Made by a program: the position numbers and the translations under genes. Below are positions 8,856 to 20,669 of a stretch of 64,000 nt of DNA, one piece after another. Each line of letters opens with the position of its first letter. Position 1 is the first letter of the stretch. This stretch comes from Devosia riboflavina. Lineage in GTDB: Bacteria; Pseudomonadota; Alphaproteobacteria; Rhizobiales; Devosiaceae. The DNA lies in the NCBI RefSeq assembly GCF_000743575.1, contig NZ_JQGC01000001.1:372001-436000 (forward strand). The letters are read 5' to 3'. The notes below the pieces were generated by a model. The model ran no database searches. It was not told the origin of the DNA and saw only the letters and a program-made list of their open reading frames with translations.

Positions 8856-9281
8856 ATGCAGCAGGGCATCACCATCGGCAATGTGTCGCAGGCAAGCGGG
8901 GTAAAAGTACCCACCATCCGCTATTACGAGCAGATCGGCCTCCTCCCTTCTCCGCCCCGCACCGAGGGCAATCGGCGCAGCTATGACCACACGGACCTCG
9001 AACGCCTGACCTTCATCCGCCACTCGCGCGAGCTCGGTTTCGAAATCGATGAAATCCGCACGCTGCTCTCATTGCAGGATCAGCCGACCGTCTCCTGCGA
9101 AGACGCCGACGCCATCGCCAGCCGGCACCTGGCCGATGTGAAGCAAAAGATCGCAAGCCTGACGGCTTTGCAGCATGAACTGGAACGAATGGTGGAAGGC
9201 TGCTCGCATGGCCGCGTCGAGACCTGCAAGGTCATCGACATTTTAGCCGATCACGGAAAATGCAGGTTCCACGGCGACTAG
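8856..9281 (+). CDS. MerR-family metal-responsive transcriptional regulator (ZntR/CadR/PbrR-like)
   Basis: 141 residues. The N-terminal winged helix reads ITIGNVSQASGVKVPTIRYY, with EQIGLLPSPPRTEGNRRSY after it, the MerR signature. A dimerisation helix follows. Cys in VSCEDADAIA and two further Cys in GCSHGRVETCKV are placed like the metal ligands of Zn/Cd/Pb-sensing members. It should activate the divergent P-type ATPase when metal binds. The ATG at 8856 follows AGGAG, which overlaps the right half of the operator, so it probably controls its own expression too. Which metal it senses cannot be settled by reading alone. Confidence 0.9.
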   Translation: MQQGITIGNVSQASGVKVPTIRYYEQIGLLPSPPRTEGNRRSYDHTDLERLTFIRHSRELGFEIDEIRTLLSLQDQPTVSCEDADAIASRHLADVKQKIASLTALQHELERMVEGCSHGRVETCKVIDILADHGKCRFHGD

Positions 9282-9393
9282 TCGCCGCGAACAAGTCTGC
9301 CCCGCACTTCTTAGATATGGAGCACAAGGGGCTTGCTTCAAGCCCGGCCGGCTCCACTATAACCGCACTCCCACCGAGCCAAGGGAGTTTTGG

Positions 9394-9780
9394 ATGACCT
9401 ATTACCACGGCACCCGCGCCGACCTCAAAACCGGCGACCTGCTGTCGCCCGGCTACAATTCCAATTTCGGCCGGCGCAAGCCAGCCTCATGGATTTACTT
9501 CGCCGCCACGCTGGACGTCGCCATCTGGGGCGCCGAACTGGCCGAAGGCGAAGCCCACCAACGCATCTACATCGTCGAGCCGACCGGGGAATTTTTCGAT
9601 GACCCCAACCTCACCGACAAGAAATTTCCGGGCAATCCGACCAAATCCTACCGCAGCCGGCAGCCGCTGCGGATTGTCGGTGAAGTGGCGGAATGGGTGG
9701 GGCATCCGCCTGAAAAACTGCAAGCCATGAAGGACGGCGTGGAGCGAATGCGGCAAGCGGGCATCGAGGCGATAGACTAG
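9394..9780 (+). CDS. arr: NAD+-dependent rifampin ADP-ribosyltransferase
   Basis: 128 residues, close to the family's usual 135-150. It shows the family landmarks YYHGTRADLKTGDLLSPGY, WIYFAATLDVAIWGAELA, RIYIVEPTGEFFDDPNLTDK, FPGNPTKSYRSRQPLRIVGE and the GHPPEKLQAMKDG end. The enzyme modifies the ansa-bridge hydroxyl of rifamycins with ADP-ribose from NAD+ and so inactivates them. The gene stands alone with no transposase, integrase or resistance-cassette features nearby, which suggests a resident chromosomal copy. An AAGGGAGTTTTGG ribosome-binding stretch precedes the ATG. Confidence 0.9.
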   Translation: MTYYHGTRADLKTGDLLSPGYNSNFGRRKPASWIYFAATLDVAIWGAELAEGEAHQRIYIVEPTGEFFDDPNLTDKKFPGNPTKSYRSRQPLRIVGEVAEWVGHPPEKLQAMKDGVERMRQAGIEAID

Positions 9781-9799
9781 ATCTCGTTGACGCATCTCA

Positions 9800-9904
9800 C
9801 CCCCACCCTTGTTCCCTCCCCACAAGGGGGAGGGAGACGAAGGAACCGTGACGACTGTGGCTTGCGCCTCCCTCCCCTTGATGGGGAGGGAATGAGGGTG
9901 GGGT
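9800..9904. repeat. Mosaic inverted repeat, CCCCCACCC family
   Basis: Inverted arms (left from 9800, right ending 9904) of the same family as 6434-6537 flank about 30 unique bases between the convergent ends of the rifampin ADP-ribosyltransferase gene and the last gene of the Mn importer. Confidence 0.8.
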
Positions 9905-9928
9905 GACCGGCGGACTGGGAGCGAATGG

Positions 9929-10774
9929 CTAAGCCATCTCCTGACTTTCCACCCGCGCCGCTTTGCCCGTCGAATAGATAAACGCGCAGACAAAAACCAC
10001 CGTCAGCAACAGCACGATCGTCGGCGCCGGCGCACTATCCATGAAGAAGGACAGATAGACGCCCAATAGCGACCCCACGAGCGCAATCACCGTCGCCAGC
10101 ACCAGCATGGTCGAAAACCGCTTGGTCAGCAGAAAGGCGATCGCTCCCGGCGCAATCAACATGGCAATCGAGAGAATAATCCCCACCGCCTGTAGCGCAC
10201 CCACAATGGTCAGCGAAATCATCGCCAAGAGCCCATAATGCAGCAGACCGACCCGCAGCCCCACGGCCCGCGCCTGTCCGGGATCGAAGGCATGCAGCAG
10301 AAAATCCTTCCACTTGATGCCAATGATGCCAGCGACCACCAGCGCAATCACCAGCGCCTGGACGATATCGACCATGCTGACGCCGAGCATGTCGCCGAAG
10401 AGGATGTGGTCGAGATGCACGTCCGACTGGATTTTGACATAGAGCACCAGCCCCAACCCGAACATGCCGGAGAAGACCACGCCCATCACCGTATCCTGCT
10501 TGATACGGCTATTGTCCTTGAGAAAGCCCGTGGCGACGGCCGAAAACATGCCGGCAACAAAGGCGCCGATGGCGAGCGGAATACCGAGAATGTAAGCGAT
10601 CACCACGCCGGGAAACACGGCATGGGAAATCGCGTCGCCCATCAGCGACCAGCCCTTCAGCACCAGGAAGCACGACAGCAACGCCATCGGCACGGCGACC
10701 AGCGCCGAGATGATGAGCGCATTGTTCATGAACTCGAACTGGAAGGGGAGGATGAGAAAGTCCCAAAAATTCAT
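9929..10774 (-). CDS. sitD: Manganese/iron ABC transporter, second permease (SitD-like)
   Basis: 281 residues, hydrophobic throughout, with eight to nine predicted membrane segments of the ABC-3 (zinc/manganese) permease family; the conserved SLMGDAISHAVFPGV segment is near residue 45. It pairs with the upstream permease to form the membrane channel of a Mn2+ (possibly also Fe2+) importer in the inner membrane. Its start overlaps the end of the other permease by 4 bases (ATGA), which implies coupled translation. Last gene of the four-gene operon. Confidence 0.88.
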   Translation of the reverse strand: MNFWDFLILPFQFEFMNNALIISALVAVPMALLSCFLVLKGWSLMGDAISHAVFPGVVIAYILGIPLAIGAFVAGMFSAVATGFLKDNSRIKQDTVMGVVFSGMFGLGLVLYVKIQSDVHLDHILFGDMLGVSMVDIVQALVIALVVAGIIGIKWKDFLLHAFDPGQARAVGLRVGLLHYGLLAMISLTIVGALQAVGIILSIAMLIAPGAIAFLLTKRFSTMLVLATVIALVGSLLGVYLSFFMDSAPAPTIVLLLTVVFVCAFIYSTGKAARVESQEMA

Positions 10775-11628
10775 TGGCCGGCCTCCAGAGCTTCGGCGGC
10801 ACGACGACGGGCCGCAAGGAGTCCATGCTTGGGCGCAAAGAAGAAGGCGAGCAGGAAGATCGCCGTCTGCGACACCACGATGATGCCGCCCGTGGCGCCA
10901 TCGAGAAAATAGCTGGCATAGGCGCCCACGAAACTTGTCACGGTGCCGATGGCAACGGCGATGACAAGCAGACGCGGGAAGCGGTCGGTGAGGAGATAGG
11001 CGGTGGCGCCGGGGGTGACGACGAGGCAGATGACGAGGAAAGCCCCCACCGTCTGCATGGCCGCAACCGTCGAAGCCGAGAGCAGCACGAAAAACACGGC
11101 CCGCAGAACCGTCGGCTTCAACCCGATGGACCGCGCATGGTTCTCATCAAAGAAGGTGACCATCAGGTCTTTCCACTTGGCGAGGAGTATCGCCAACGAG
11201 ACGAAGCCGATAATGGCAAGCTGCAGCGTATCTTCCGGCGTGATGGCGAGGATATTGCCGAGCACAATGGTCTGGATATTCACCGAGACCGGCGAGACCG
11301 AGACCATGAAGAGCCCCAACCCGAAAAAGGCCGAGAAGATGAGGCCGATGATTGCGTCTTCCTTGAGCTTGGTGCGCTGATTGAGAAACAGCATGGCCGC
11401 CGCAGCCAGCCCGCCCGAAAAGAACGCCCCCACCGCAAAAGGCAGGCCCAGCATATAGGCGCCGGCCACGCCGGGCACGATGGAGTGGCTCAGCGCATCG
11501 CCGATCAGTGACCAGCCCTTGAGCATCAAATAACAGGAGAGAAAGGCACAGACCCCGCCAACCAGGGCCGAGACCCACATGGCATTGGTCATATAGCCAT
11601 AGGAAAAGGGTTCGAGCAGCAGCTCCAT
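10771..11628 (-). CDS. sitC: Manganese/iron ABC transporter, first permease (SitC-like)
   Basis: 285 residues, ABC-3 permease family, with SLIGDALSHSIVPGVAGAY in the equivalent place to the second permease and similar helix spacing, so the two are paralogues. It forms the translocation pore with that partner. It directly follows the ATPase gene without a gap (11628/11629) and overlaps the second permease by 4 bases. Two different permease genes, rather than one homodimer-forming gene, is the SitABCD arrangement. Confidence 0.88.
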   Translation of the reverse strand: MELLLEPFSYGYMTNAMWVSALVGGVCAFLSCYLMLKGWSLIGDALSHSIVPGVAGAYMLGLPFAVGAFFSGGLAAAAMLFLNQRTKLKEDAIIGLIFSAFFGLGLFMVSVSPVSVNIQTIVLGNILAITPEDTLQLAIIGFVSLAILLAKWKDLMVTFFDENHARSIGLKPTVLRAVFFVLLSASTVAAMQTVGAFLVICLVVTPGATAYLLTDRFPRLLVIAVAIGTVTSFVGAYASYFLDGATGGIIVVSQTAIFLLAFFFAPKHGLLAARRRAAEALEAGQ

Positions 11629-12525
11629 TTATGGCTGCTCCTCTTTGCTCTCGTCGGGCGAATGCCGCCGCGCTTTGCCGCCCTCGAAGAGCAGTGGACG
11701 CTCGTCATCGGTAAAGACGCGGACGCCAGAATCCGCACCGCCATTGGGCGCATGATTGATCACGAAATGCCTGAGCACCCCGCCAAAAGCCTTTTCGAGG
11801 TTTTCCTGCGTAAAAGTTTCCTCGGTCGGACCATAGGCCAGCACCGTGCCCTTGATGAGAATGGTGCGATCGCAGAATTCGGGGACGGAGCCGAGATTGT
11901 GCGTGGACACCAGCATCACCCTGCCCTCGTCACGCAGCTCGCGAAGAAGGGTGATGATCTGGTCCTCGGTCTTCACATCGACGCCGGTAAAGGGCTCGTC
12001 GAGGAGAATAACGCGCCCATCCTGCGCCAGTGCGCGGGCGAGAAAGACGCGCTTCTTCTGCCCGCCCGAAAGCTCACCAATTTGGCGCTTGCGGAATTCG
12101 CTCATGTTGACGCGGCGAAGGGCGGCTTCCACGGCGTCATGATCCGCCTTCTTGGGAATGCGCAGCATGCCCATATGGCCATAGCGGCCCATCATCACGA
12201 CATCTTCGACCAGCACCGGAAAATTCCAGTCGACCTCTTCGGCCTGCGGCACATAGGCGACGAGGTTTTTTCGCAGCGCCTGCGCCACCGGCATGCCGAG
12301 CACGGTGATGTCGCCGCGGGCGAGCCGCACGAAACCCATGATGGCCTTGAAGAGGGTCGACTTGCCCGAGCCATTGACGCCCACCAGCGCCGCAATGGTG
12401 CCAGTGGGAATGGCAAAGCTCGCATCGCGAATGGCGGTGAGGCCGTTGCGATAGGTGACGGTCGCGCCTGACACGGCGATGCCAGTGCCGGTCTCAACCT
12501 CGGCATGGCGAAGTGGGGCATTCAT
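11629..12525 (-). CDS. sitB: Manganese/iron ABC transporter, ATP-binding protein (SitB-like)
   Basis: 298 residues. Walker A is [16 protein letters not shown], the signature is LSGGQKKR, and Walker B with its neighbour reads [12 protein letters not shown]; the H-loop His follows in LVSTHNLGS. It powers the importer on the cytoplasmic side. The ATG at 12525 overlaps the stop of the binding-protein gene by 4 bases. The C-terminal tail (about the last 40 residues, acidic and charged) is longer than in many relatives and has no recognisable domain. Confidence 0.9.
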   Translation of the reverse strand: MNAPLRHAEVETGTGIAVSGATVTYRNGLTAIRDASFAIPTGTIAALVGVNGSGKSTLFKAIMGFVRLARGDITVLGMPVAQALRKNLVAYVPQAEEVDWNFPVLVEDVVMMGRYGHMGMLRIPKKADHDAVEAALRRVNMSEFRKRQIGELSGGQKKRVFLARALAQDGRVILLDEPFTGVDVKTEDQIITLLRELRDEGRVMLVSTHNLGSVPEFCDRTILIKGTVLAYGPTEETFTQENLEKAFGGVLRHFVINHAPNGGADSGVRVFTDDERPLLFEGGKARRHSPDESKEEQP

Positions 12526-13430
12526 TCCGTAAGGCCTTTGGCAATGGTTTCGGAGGTGACGCGAAGAAGATCGATATAGGTTGGCACCGGACCATCGGCT
12601 TCGGTCAAGGAGTCGACATAGAGCACGCCGCCATATTTGGCGCCGGTCTCGCGGGCGACCTGTTCGGCCGGTGCCGGGGAAATGGTGCTTTCCGAGAAGA
12701 TGACGCCGATGGAATGCTCACGCATGGCGTCGATCACCTTTCGCACCTGCTGCGGCGTGCCCTGCTGGTCGGCATTGATCGGCCACAGGTAAAGCTCCTT
12801 CAAACCGAAATCGCGCGCGAGGTATGAAAACGCGCCTTCCGAGGTAACGAGCCAACGCTTCTCCTCGGGCACGGACGCGAGCTCGGCCTGGATCGGCTCG
12901 ATCATCGCGGAGATTTTCGCCTTATAGGCCTCGGCATTGGCCTTATAGGTCTCGGCATTGGCCGGATCGTGTTCCACGAAGGCATCGCGGATATTGTCGA
13001 CATAGATCATGGCAATGCTGGGCGACATCCAGGCATGCGGATTGGGCTTGCCCTGATAGGGCCCCTCGGCAATGCCCATGGGTTCGATACCGTCGGACAC
13101 GACGACGCTGGGCACATCATGCAGATTGGCAAAGAAGCGCTCGAACCACAGTTCGAGATTGAGCCCATTATAAAGCACAAGATCGGCACCCTGCGCGCGC
13201 TGAATATCGCCCGGGGTCGGCTGGTAATTGTGAATCTCGGCGCCCGCCTTGGTGATGGATTCAACCACCGCGGCGTCACCGGCAACATTCTGCGCGATAT
13301 CGGCAATGACGGTAAAACTGGTGACAGCCTTGAACTTGTCCTGGGCGAAGGCCGGCAGGGCGGGAAGCGCGACCGACAGACCCACAGCAAGCAGCGTCCC
13401 AAGGGCCTGGCGTCGTGTACCGAAGAGCAT
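12522..13430 (-). CDS. sitA: Manganese/iron ABC transporter, periplasmic metal-binding protein (SitA-like)
   Basis: 302 residues from the ATG at 13430. A GTG 12 codons earlier is in frame, but AAGGA stands 7 bases before the ATG, and the upstream codons coincide with the Mur/Fur-like box. A signal peptide ([14 protein letters not shown]) precedes the cluster A-I (ZnuA/TroA) fold. Ligand candidates are His in [12 protein letters not shown], His in NPHAWMSP, a Glu in VTSEGAFSY and Asp/Glu near the C-terminus. It captures Mn2+ (or Fe2+) in the periplasm. No His-rich loop is present, which argues against a zinc-specific ZnuA. Confidence 0.9.
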   Translation of the reverse strand: MLFGTRRQALGTLLAVGLSVALPALPAFAQDKFKAVTSFTVIADIAQNVAGDAAVVESITKAGAEIHNYQPTPGDIQRAQGADLVLYNGLNLELWFERFFANLHDVPSVVVSDGIEPMGIAEGPYQGKPNPHAWMSPSIAMIYVDNIRDAFVEHDPANAETYKANAEAYKAKISAMIEPIQAELASVPEEKRWLVTSEGAFSYLARDFGLKELYLWPINADQQGTPQQVRKVIDAMREHSIGVIFSESTISPAPAEQVARETGAKYGGVLYVDSLTEADGPVPTYIDLLRVTSETIAKGLTE

Positions 13431-13444
13431 AAAGCGATCCTTGT

Positions 13445-13459
13445 TGCGAATGATTTGCA
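13445..13459 (-). promoter_or_regulatory. Mur/Fur-like operator of the sitABCD operon
   Basis: TGCAAATCATTCGCA on the minus strand is a 7-1-7 dyad with one mismatched pair, the geometry of Fur-superfamily boxes. It lies 15 bases upstream of the sitA ATG and a few bases downstream of the proposed -10, where a bound repressor would block transcription. In rhizobia Mur represses sitABCD when manganese is plentiful; assignment to Mur rather than Fur is inference. Confidence 0.65.
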
Positions 13460-13468
13460 TTTTCACTC

Positions 13469-13496
13469 AATGTATCGATCGCCGGAAAAGTTGCAA
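13469..13496 (-). promoter_or_regulatory. Predicted sitABCD promoter
   Basis: A TTGCAA -35 (13496-13491), a 16-base spacer and a TACATT -10 (13474-13469) on the minus strand place the start site at about 13462, next to the Mur/Fur-like box. Further TTGCAA/TTTGCAA words lie just upstream (13491-13525). Confidence 0.5.
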
Positions 13497-13771
13497 GTAG
13501 GAATGGTTTGCAAAAAGCATGGTTGCGAAGAGGCACTTTGCGGCAGTTAACAAAGTGTGTTTGACGGGGACAAAACCTCTCCCCCGCCTATGTCCCTATA
13601 TCTCCACGACGAATCCCTTTTGACCGTGGGGAGCATCCCCAGCATTTTCCACAAGAGCAAAATTTGAACGATTTTTGACACTGGGGGGCGTGCGCTGCGA
13701 CCCGCGAATCTGACAGGCTTAAAAAACGCTAAATTCCGGCATTTTTTGATCACAATTGCCCTGTCAAGCCA

Positions 13772-13840
13772 TTGATGACAGGACTGACACAAACCATATA
13801 CCTTGCAGTAAGGATTGGTGCCGCATACTACATATAGCGT
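13772..13840 (+). promoter_or_regulatory. Predicted nrdHIEF promoter with NrdR-like boxes
   Basis: TTGATG (13772-13777), 17 bases and CATATA (13795-13800) make a plausible promoter. The 16-base site at 13825-13840 (ATACTACATATAGCGT) matches the NrdR box consensus acaCwATATATwGtgt at most positions. A weaker copy at 13791-13806 overlaps the -10. NrdR represses ribonucleotide reductase genes when dATP is high. The 34-bp spacing of the two boxes is slightly more than the usual three helical turns, so the upstream one is uncertain. The leader of about 170 bases to nrdH contains a GCCGGTC/GACCGGC inverted pair at about 13881-13917. Confidence 0.55.
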
Positions 13841-13981
13841 TCAGGGCTTGTTCGATTCGAAAGAGTGGGATGGAGCCCAAGGCCGGTCGAAACCGTTATA
13901 TCTGGCGACAGACCGGCGCGCGTTTCTAGTAGTTTTAAAGCGTTGAACCCCGTTTTTAGAACCATCCCTCGTGAGGATCCG

Positions 13982-14203
13982 ATGACTATCACCGTCTATT
14001 CCAAGCCTGCCTGCGTCCAGTGCACCGCAACCACGCGCGCGCTTGACCGAAAGGGCATTGATTACACGGTGGTCGACATTTCCGAAGACGCTGACGCCTA
14101 TGCGCGCGTCGAAGAAATGGGCTACCGTCAGGTTCCGGTCGTCGTTGCCGGCGATCAGCACTGGGCCGGTTTCCGTCCCGACATGATCGGCAGCCTCGCC
14201 TGA
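13982..14203 (+). CDS. nrdH: Glutaredoxin-like protein NrdH
   Basis: 73 residues from the ATG at 13982, preceded by GTGAGGATCC; an open stretch upstream has no similarity to the family. The redox motif is CVQC (in [16 protein letters not shown]) and the typical NrdH end is present ([20 protein letters not shown]). It is the thioredoxin-reductase-fed electron donor to class Ib ribonucleotide reductase. First gene of nrdHIEF; nrdI follows after 47 bases. Confidence 0.95.
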   Translation: MTITVYSKPACVQCTATTRALDRKGIDYTVVDISEDADAYARVEEMGYRQVPVVVAGDQHWAGFRPDMIGSLA

Positions 14204-14250
14204 GGAGCGAAGTCGCGCGGTGCGCCGCGCGACAGGAACGAGGTGCAGGC

Positions 14251-14636
14251 ATGGGCCAGATCGTCTATTATTCCAGCACCTCGGAAAACACCCATCGTTT
14301 CGTCGCGAAACTTGGGCTTGCAAGCGTAAGGCTGCCGGTCGATGCCGGCAGCGAGCCACCACAGGTGGACGAACCCTATGTTCTGGTGGTTCCCACTTAT
14401 GGCGGCGCCAATGGCAAGGGTACCGTACCCAAGCCGGTCATTCACTTTTTGAACAATCCAGCCAATCGCAGCCTCATTCGAGGCGTGATTGCGGCCGGGA
14501 ACACCAATTTTGGCGCAGCTTATGGCGAGGCGGGCAAGATCGTCAGCCAGAAATGCGCCGTGCCTCTCCTCTACCGTTTCGAGCTTCTCGGCACGGAAGA
14601 GGACGTAGAAAACGTCAAGCAAGGACTCGAACGGTT

Positions 14637-14655
<19 letters not shown>
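14251..14655 (+). CDS. nrdI: Flavodoxin-like protein NrdI
   Basis: 134 residues. FMN-binding loops are visible: [17 protein letters not shown] (phosphate loop), [16 protein letters not shown] and [15 protein letters not shown]. NrdI supplies the oxidant that assembles the dimanganese-tyrosyl radical of NrdF. The ATG follows GGAACGAGG. Its last 19 bases overlap the proposed TTG start of nrdE, so translation of the two is probably coupled. Confidence 0.95.
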
Positions 14656-17803
<3,148 letters not shown>

Positions 17804-17823
17804 TTTTTTGATCCATCGAATAC

Positions 17824-17856
17824 AAAAGGGCGCAACAAGGCGCCCTTTTGTTTTCT
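17824..17856 (+). terminator. Rho-independent terminator of nrdHIEF
   Basis: A perfect 10-bp stem, AAAAGGGCGC (17824-17833) with GCGCCCTTTT (17840-17849), encloses a six-base loop (AACAAG) and runs into GTTTTCT. It lies 20 bases after the nrdF stop. Confidence 0.92.
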
Positions 17857-17880
17857 AGCGCTCGCACCAGTACCCGTCAT

Positions 17881-17944
17881 AGCCCAGTATCTTCATAGCC
17901 CAGTATCTTCATAGCTCAGGCCCCTCATAGCCCAGTAGCGCTGA
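17881..17944. repeat. Four imperfect 16-bp tandem repeats
   Basis: Units start at 17881, 17897, 17913 and 17929. The first two are identical (AGCCCAGTATCTTCAT), the third is AGCTCAGGCCCCTCAT and the fourth AGCCCAGTAGCGCTGA. They fill part of the 600-base gap after nrdF, between the terminator and the mosaic repeats. No coding potential is seen. Confidence 0.75.
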
Positions 17945-17977
17945 TGGCCCCCAGCAACCCCAATACCCCTCAGTAAC

Positions 17978-18226
17978 CCTCATGGTGAGGCGCTTTGCAA
18001 AGCAAAGCCTCGAACCACGAGGGTGTGCCCGGATGCCCGCCAAGGCACCACGGCAAGCCGCCCTCGTCCTTCGAGGCTACGCTGCGCTCCGCACCTCAGG
18101 ATGAGGGCTCGGGGAAAATCGCAACTCGGCAAAACTCCCAATTGCCGCAATCCATTGTTCCGTGGACTGTCCCAGTAGTCCTCATGGTGAGGTGCGAAGC
18201 GCCAGCGTAGCCTCGAAGGACGAAGG
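17978..18226. repeat. Mosaic repeat cluster, CCCTCATGGTGAGG family
   Basis: A 47-base arm at 17978-18024 and an inverted arm at 18061-18107 form one element. A further single arm at 18180-18226 is a second, solo copy. The arms contain the words GTGAGG, GCGTAGCCTCGAA and GGACGA typical of Hyphomicrobiales interspersed repeats. They occupy the gap between nrdF and prpC. Confidence 0.75.
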
Positions 18227-18304
18227 CGTGCCCCCAAATCCTCCAGTCGCCACCCCCAGGGTTTCGCGCCCAAGGCAGAACAATCCAGCACCCCGCCATC
18301 TCCA

Positions 18305-18386
18305 CTTTTCTGTCGACACATTGATGCCATTTGGGGCAAAGTCCGACACAAAGGAATAAAAACACAAAAATCTGTTGACAGAAAAG
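18305..18386. promoter_or_regulatory. Widely spaced inverted repeat upstream of prpC
   Basis: CTTTTCTGTCGACA (18305-18318) and TGTTGACAGAAAAG (18373-18386) are inverted copies, 13 of 14 bases matching, with 54 bases between. The right half ends 18 bases before the prpC ATG. The pair may be two operator half-sites of a regulator that loops or brackets the promoter. No regulator gene for it is in the window. Confidence 0.5.
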
Positions 18387-18403
18387 CGCCGGGAGAGCTC
18401 TGC

Positions 18404-19540
18404 ATGGCCGAATTCAAGCCCAAGAAATCCGTGGCCCTGTCGGGCGTCGTCGCCGGCAATACGGCGCTCTGCACCGTCGGTCGCAGCGGCAATGACCTGC
18501 ACTATCGCGGCTACGATATCCTGGACCTGGCGCGCAATTGTGAATTCGAGGAAGTCGCCCATCTCCTCGTCCACGGCACCCTGCCCACCCACCCGGAACT
18601 CGCCGCCTACAAGGCCAAACTGAAATCCCTGCGTGGCCTCCCCGCCGCCGTCCGCCAGTCGCTCGAACTCCTCCCCGCTGCCACCCACCCCATGGATGTG
18701 CTGCGCTCAGGCGTCTCGGCCCTCGGCTGCATTCTCCCCGAAGCGCACGACCACAACCACGCCGGCGCCCGCGACATTGCCGACCGCCTGATCGCCAGCC
18801 AGGGCTCCATGCTGCTCTACTGGTATCATTTCTCCCAGAACGGCCGCCGCATCGAGGTCGAAACCGACGATGACTCCGTCGGCGGCCACTTCCTCCACCT
18901 GCTGCACGGCAAGGCCCCGAGCCCGAGCCACGTCAAGGCCATGCATGTCTCGCTGATCCTCTACGCCGAGCACGAATTCAACGCTTCCACTTTCACCGCC
19001 CGCGTCATCGCCGGCACGGGCTCGGACATCTATTCCGCCCTTGCCGGCGCCATCGGCGCCCTGCGCGGCCCCAAACATGGCGGCGCCAATGAAGTCGCCT
19101 TCGACATCCAGAAGCGCTATGCCAATCCCGACGAAGCCGAGGCCGACATTCGCCAGCGCGTCGAAAACAAGGAAGTCATCATCGGCTTCGGCCACCCCGT
19201 CTATACGGTCTCCGACCCGCGCAACGAGGTCATCAAGACCGTATCCGAAGAGCTGTCGAAAGAAGCCGGCTCGACCAAGATGTACGACATCGCAGAGCGC
19301 ATCGAATGCACCATGATGGATGCCAAAAAGATGTTCCCCAATCTCGATTGGTTCAGCGCCGTCTCCTACCACATGATGGGCGTGCCCACCGCCATGTTCA
19401 CCCCCCTCTTCGTCATCGCGCGCACCTCGGGCTGGTCGGCCCATGTCATCGAGCAGCGCCAAGACAACAAGATCATCCGCCCTTCGGCCAATTATACCGG
19501 CCCCGACGATCTGGCTTTCGTGCCGATCGATCAGCGCTAA
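18404..19540 (+). CDS. prpC: 2-methylcitrate synthase (citrate synthase family)
   Basis: 378 residues, the size of small (type II-short) citrate synthases. The start follows GGGAG. Catalytic His are in [10 protein letters not shown] (about residue 224) and [15 protein letters not shown] (about 264); the catalytic Asp lies in the later [10 protein letters not shown] segment. The enzyme condenses propionyl-CoA with oxaloacetate to 2-methylcitrate, often with some citrate synthase activity. The call as PrpC rather than GltA rests on the GLP-TxxEL N-terminal pattern and on prpB starting 15 bases downstream. The dehydratase gene prpD is not in the window. Confidence 0.9.
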   Translation: MAEFKPKKSVALSGVVAGNTALCTVGRSGNDLHYRGYDILDLARNCEFEEVAHLLVHGTLPTHPELAAYKAKLKSLRGLPAAVRQSLELLPAATHPMDVLRSGVSALGCILPEAHDHNHAGARDIADRLIASQGSMLLYWYHFSQNGRRIEVETDDDSVGGHFLHLLHGKAPSPSHVKAMHVSLILYAEHEFNASTFTARVIAGTGSDIYSALAGAIGALRGPKHGGANEVAFDIQKRYANPDEAEADIRQRVENKEVIIGFGHPVYTVSDPRNEVIKTVSEELSKEAGSTKMYDIAERIECTMMDAKKMFPNLDWFSAVSYHMMGVPTAMFTPLFVIARTSGWSAHVIEQRQDNKIIRPSANYTGPDDLAFVPIDQR

Positions 19541-19555
19541 TCCAGGAAAACAGCC

Positions 19556-20470
19556 ATGCCCTATCTCCTCTCCTCGGACCTTCCGACCGAACCCGCAGGC
19601 CTGCGTTTCCGCGCGCTGATCGAGCGCGGCGGCATTCTGCGCCTGCCCGGCGCGCACAATGGCATGGCCTCGCTCCAGGCCAGAGCCGCCGGCTTCGAAG
19701 CCCTATATCTCTCGGGCGCCGCCATGACCGCCTCCATGGGCCTGCCCGATCTGGGCATCATCACCGTCGATGAAGTGTCATTCTTCATCAAACAGGTGGC
19801 CCGCGCCTCCGGCCTTCCCGTGCTGGTCGATGGCGATACCGGCTATGGCGAAGCGCTCAATGTCATGCACATGGTCCGCGCCTTCGAAGAAGCCGGCGCT
19901 GGCGCCGTGCATCTCGAAGACCAGCTCCTCCCCAAGAAGTGCGGCCATCTCAACGACAAGAAACTGGCAACGGCCCACGACATGGCCGCCAAGGTCAACG
20001 CCGCCGCCAAGGCCCGCAGAAACCTCTACATCATCGCCCGCACCGATGCCGCCGCCAGCGAAGGCATCGATGGCGCTGTCGCCCGCGCCAAGATGTATAT
20101 GGAAGCCGGCGCCGACGCGATTTTCCCCGAAGCGCTGAACACCGCCGAAATGTTCCGCGAATTCGCTTCCCGAATGCCCGGCGTACCGCTCCTCGCCAAC
20201 ATGACTGAATTCGGCAAGACTCCCTTCTTTACCGCCTCCGAGTTCGAAGACATGGGCTACCGCATGGTCATCTGGCCGGTGTCGTCCCTGCGCGTCGCCA
20301 ACAAGGCCCAGGAAAAGCTCTACGCCACCCTTGCCGCCGATGGCTCGACCAAAGCCATGGTCCCCGAAATGCAGACCCGCGCAGAACTTTATGCCACCAT
20401 CGGGCTGGCGGATTATGAGGCGCTGGATGCGTCGATCGTGGCGACGATTGTGCCGGAGCCGATTAACTAG
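19556..20470 (+). CDS. prpB: Methylisocitrate lyase
   Basis: 304 residues of the isocitrate lyase/PEP mutase fold. The hallmark catalytic loop KKCGH is present ([18 protein letters not shown]), as are the metal-binding [12 protein letters not shown] and IIARTDA segments. It splits 2-methylisocitrate into succinate and pyruvate, the last step of the methylcitrate cycle for propionyl-CoA. It follows prpC by 15 bases as an operon. A mosaic inverted repeat lies after the stop. Confidence 0.93.
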   Translation: MPYLLSSDLPTEPAGLRFRALIERGGILRLPGAHNGMASLQARAAGFEALYLSGAAMTASMGLPDLGIITVDEVSFFIKQVARASGLPVLVDGDTGYGEALNVMHMVRAFEEAGAGAVHLEDQLLPKKCGHLNDKKLATAHDMAAKVNAAAKARRNLYIIARTDAAASEGIDGAVARAKMYMEAGADAIFPEALNTAEMFREFASRMPGVPLLANMTEFGKTPFFTASEFEDMGYRMVIWPVSSLRVANKAQEKLYATLAADGSTKAMVPEMQTRAELYATIGLADYEALDASIVATIVPEPIN

Positions 20471-20490
20471 TTGGCGCTCATCCTACCCCA

Positions 20491-20593
20491 CCCACCGCGC
20501 TGCCCTCGGGCTTGACCCGAGGGTCACTTTGGGAGCCCCCCAACTTGGGTGTGGCAAATGGCCCTCGGGTCAAGCCCGAGGGCAGCACGGTGG
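20491..20593. repeat. Mosaic inverted repeat, CCCTCGGGCTTGACCCGAGGG family
   Basis: Inverted arms (about 20491-20523 and 20562-20593) each carry a small internal palindrome (CCTCGGGCTTGACCCGAGG). The same element occurs at 33893-33974. It lies between prpB and queH. Confidence 0.82.
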
Positions 20594-20669
20594 TTGTGAT
20601 GATGCTGGCGCGCACATCCCCGGCCATAAAAACTGGAAATCCCACCCAGCTTTTGCTATGCACCCGCCC

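Noticed and set aside
13640-13655. TTTTCCACA resembling a DnaA box
   Set aside because: A single box with one mismatch and no AT-rich unwinding region or further boxes; no origin-associated genes nearby.
13547-13792. 81-codon minus-strand open frame between sitA and nrdH
   Set aside because: It overlaps the predicted nrd promoter, has no ribosome-binding site and no recognisable protein features.
17881-17944. CRISPR-like array
   Set aside because: The 16-bp units are directly adjacent with no spacers and there are no cas genes.
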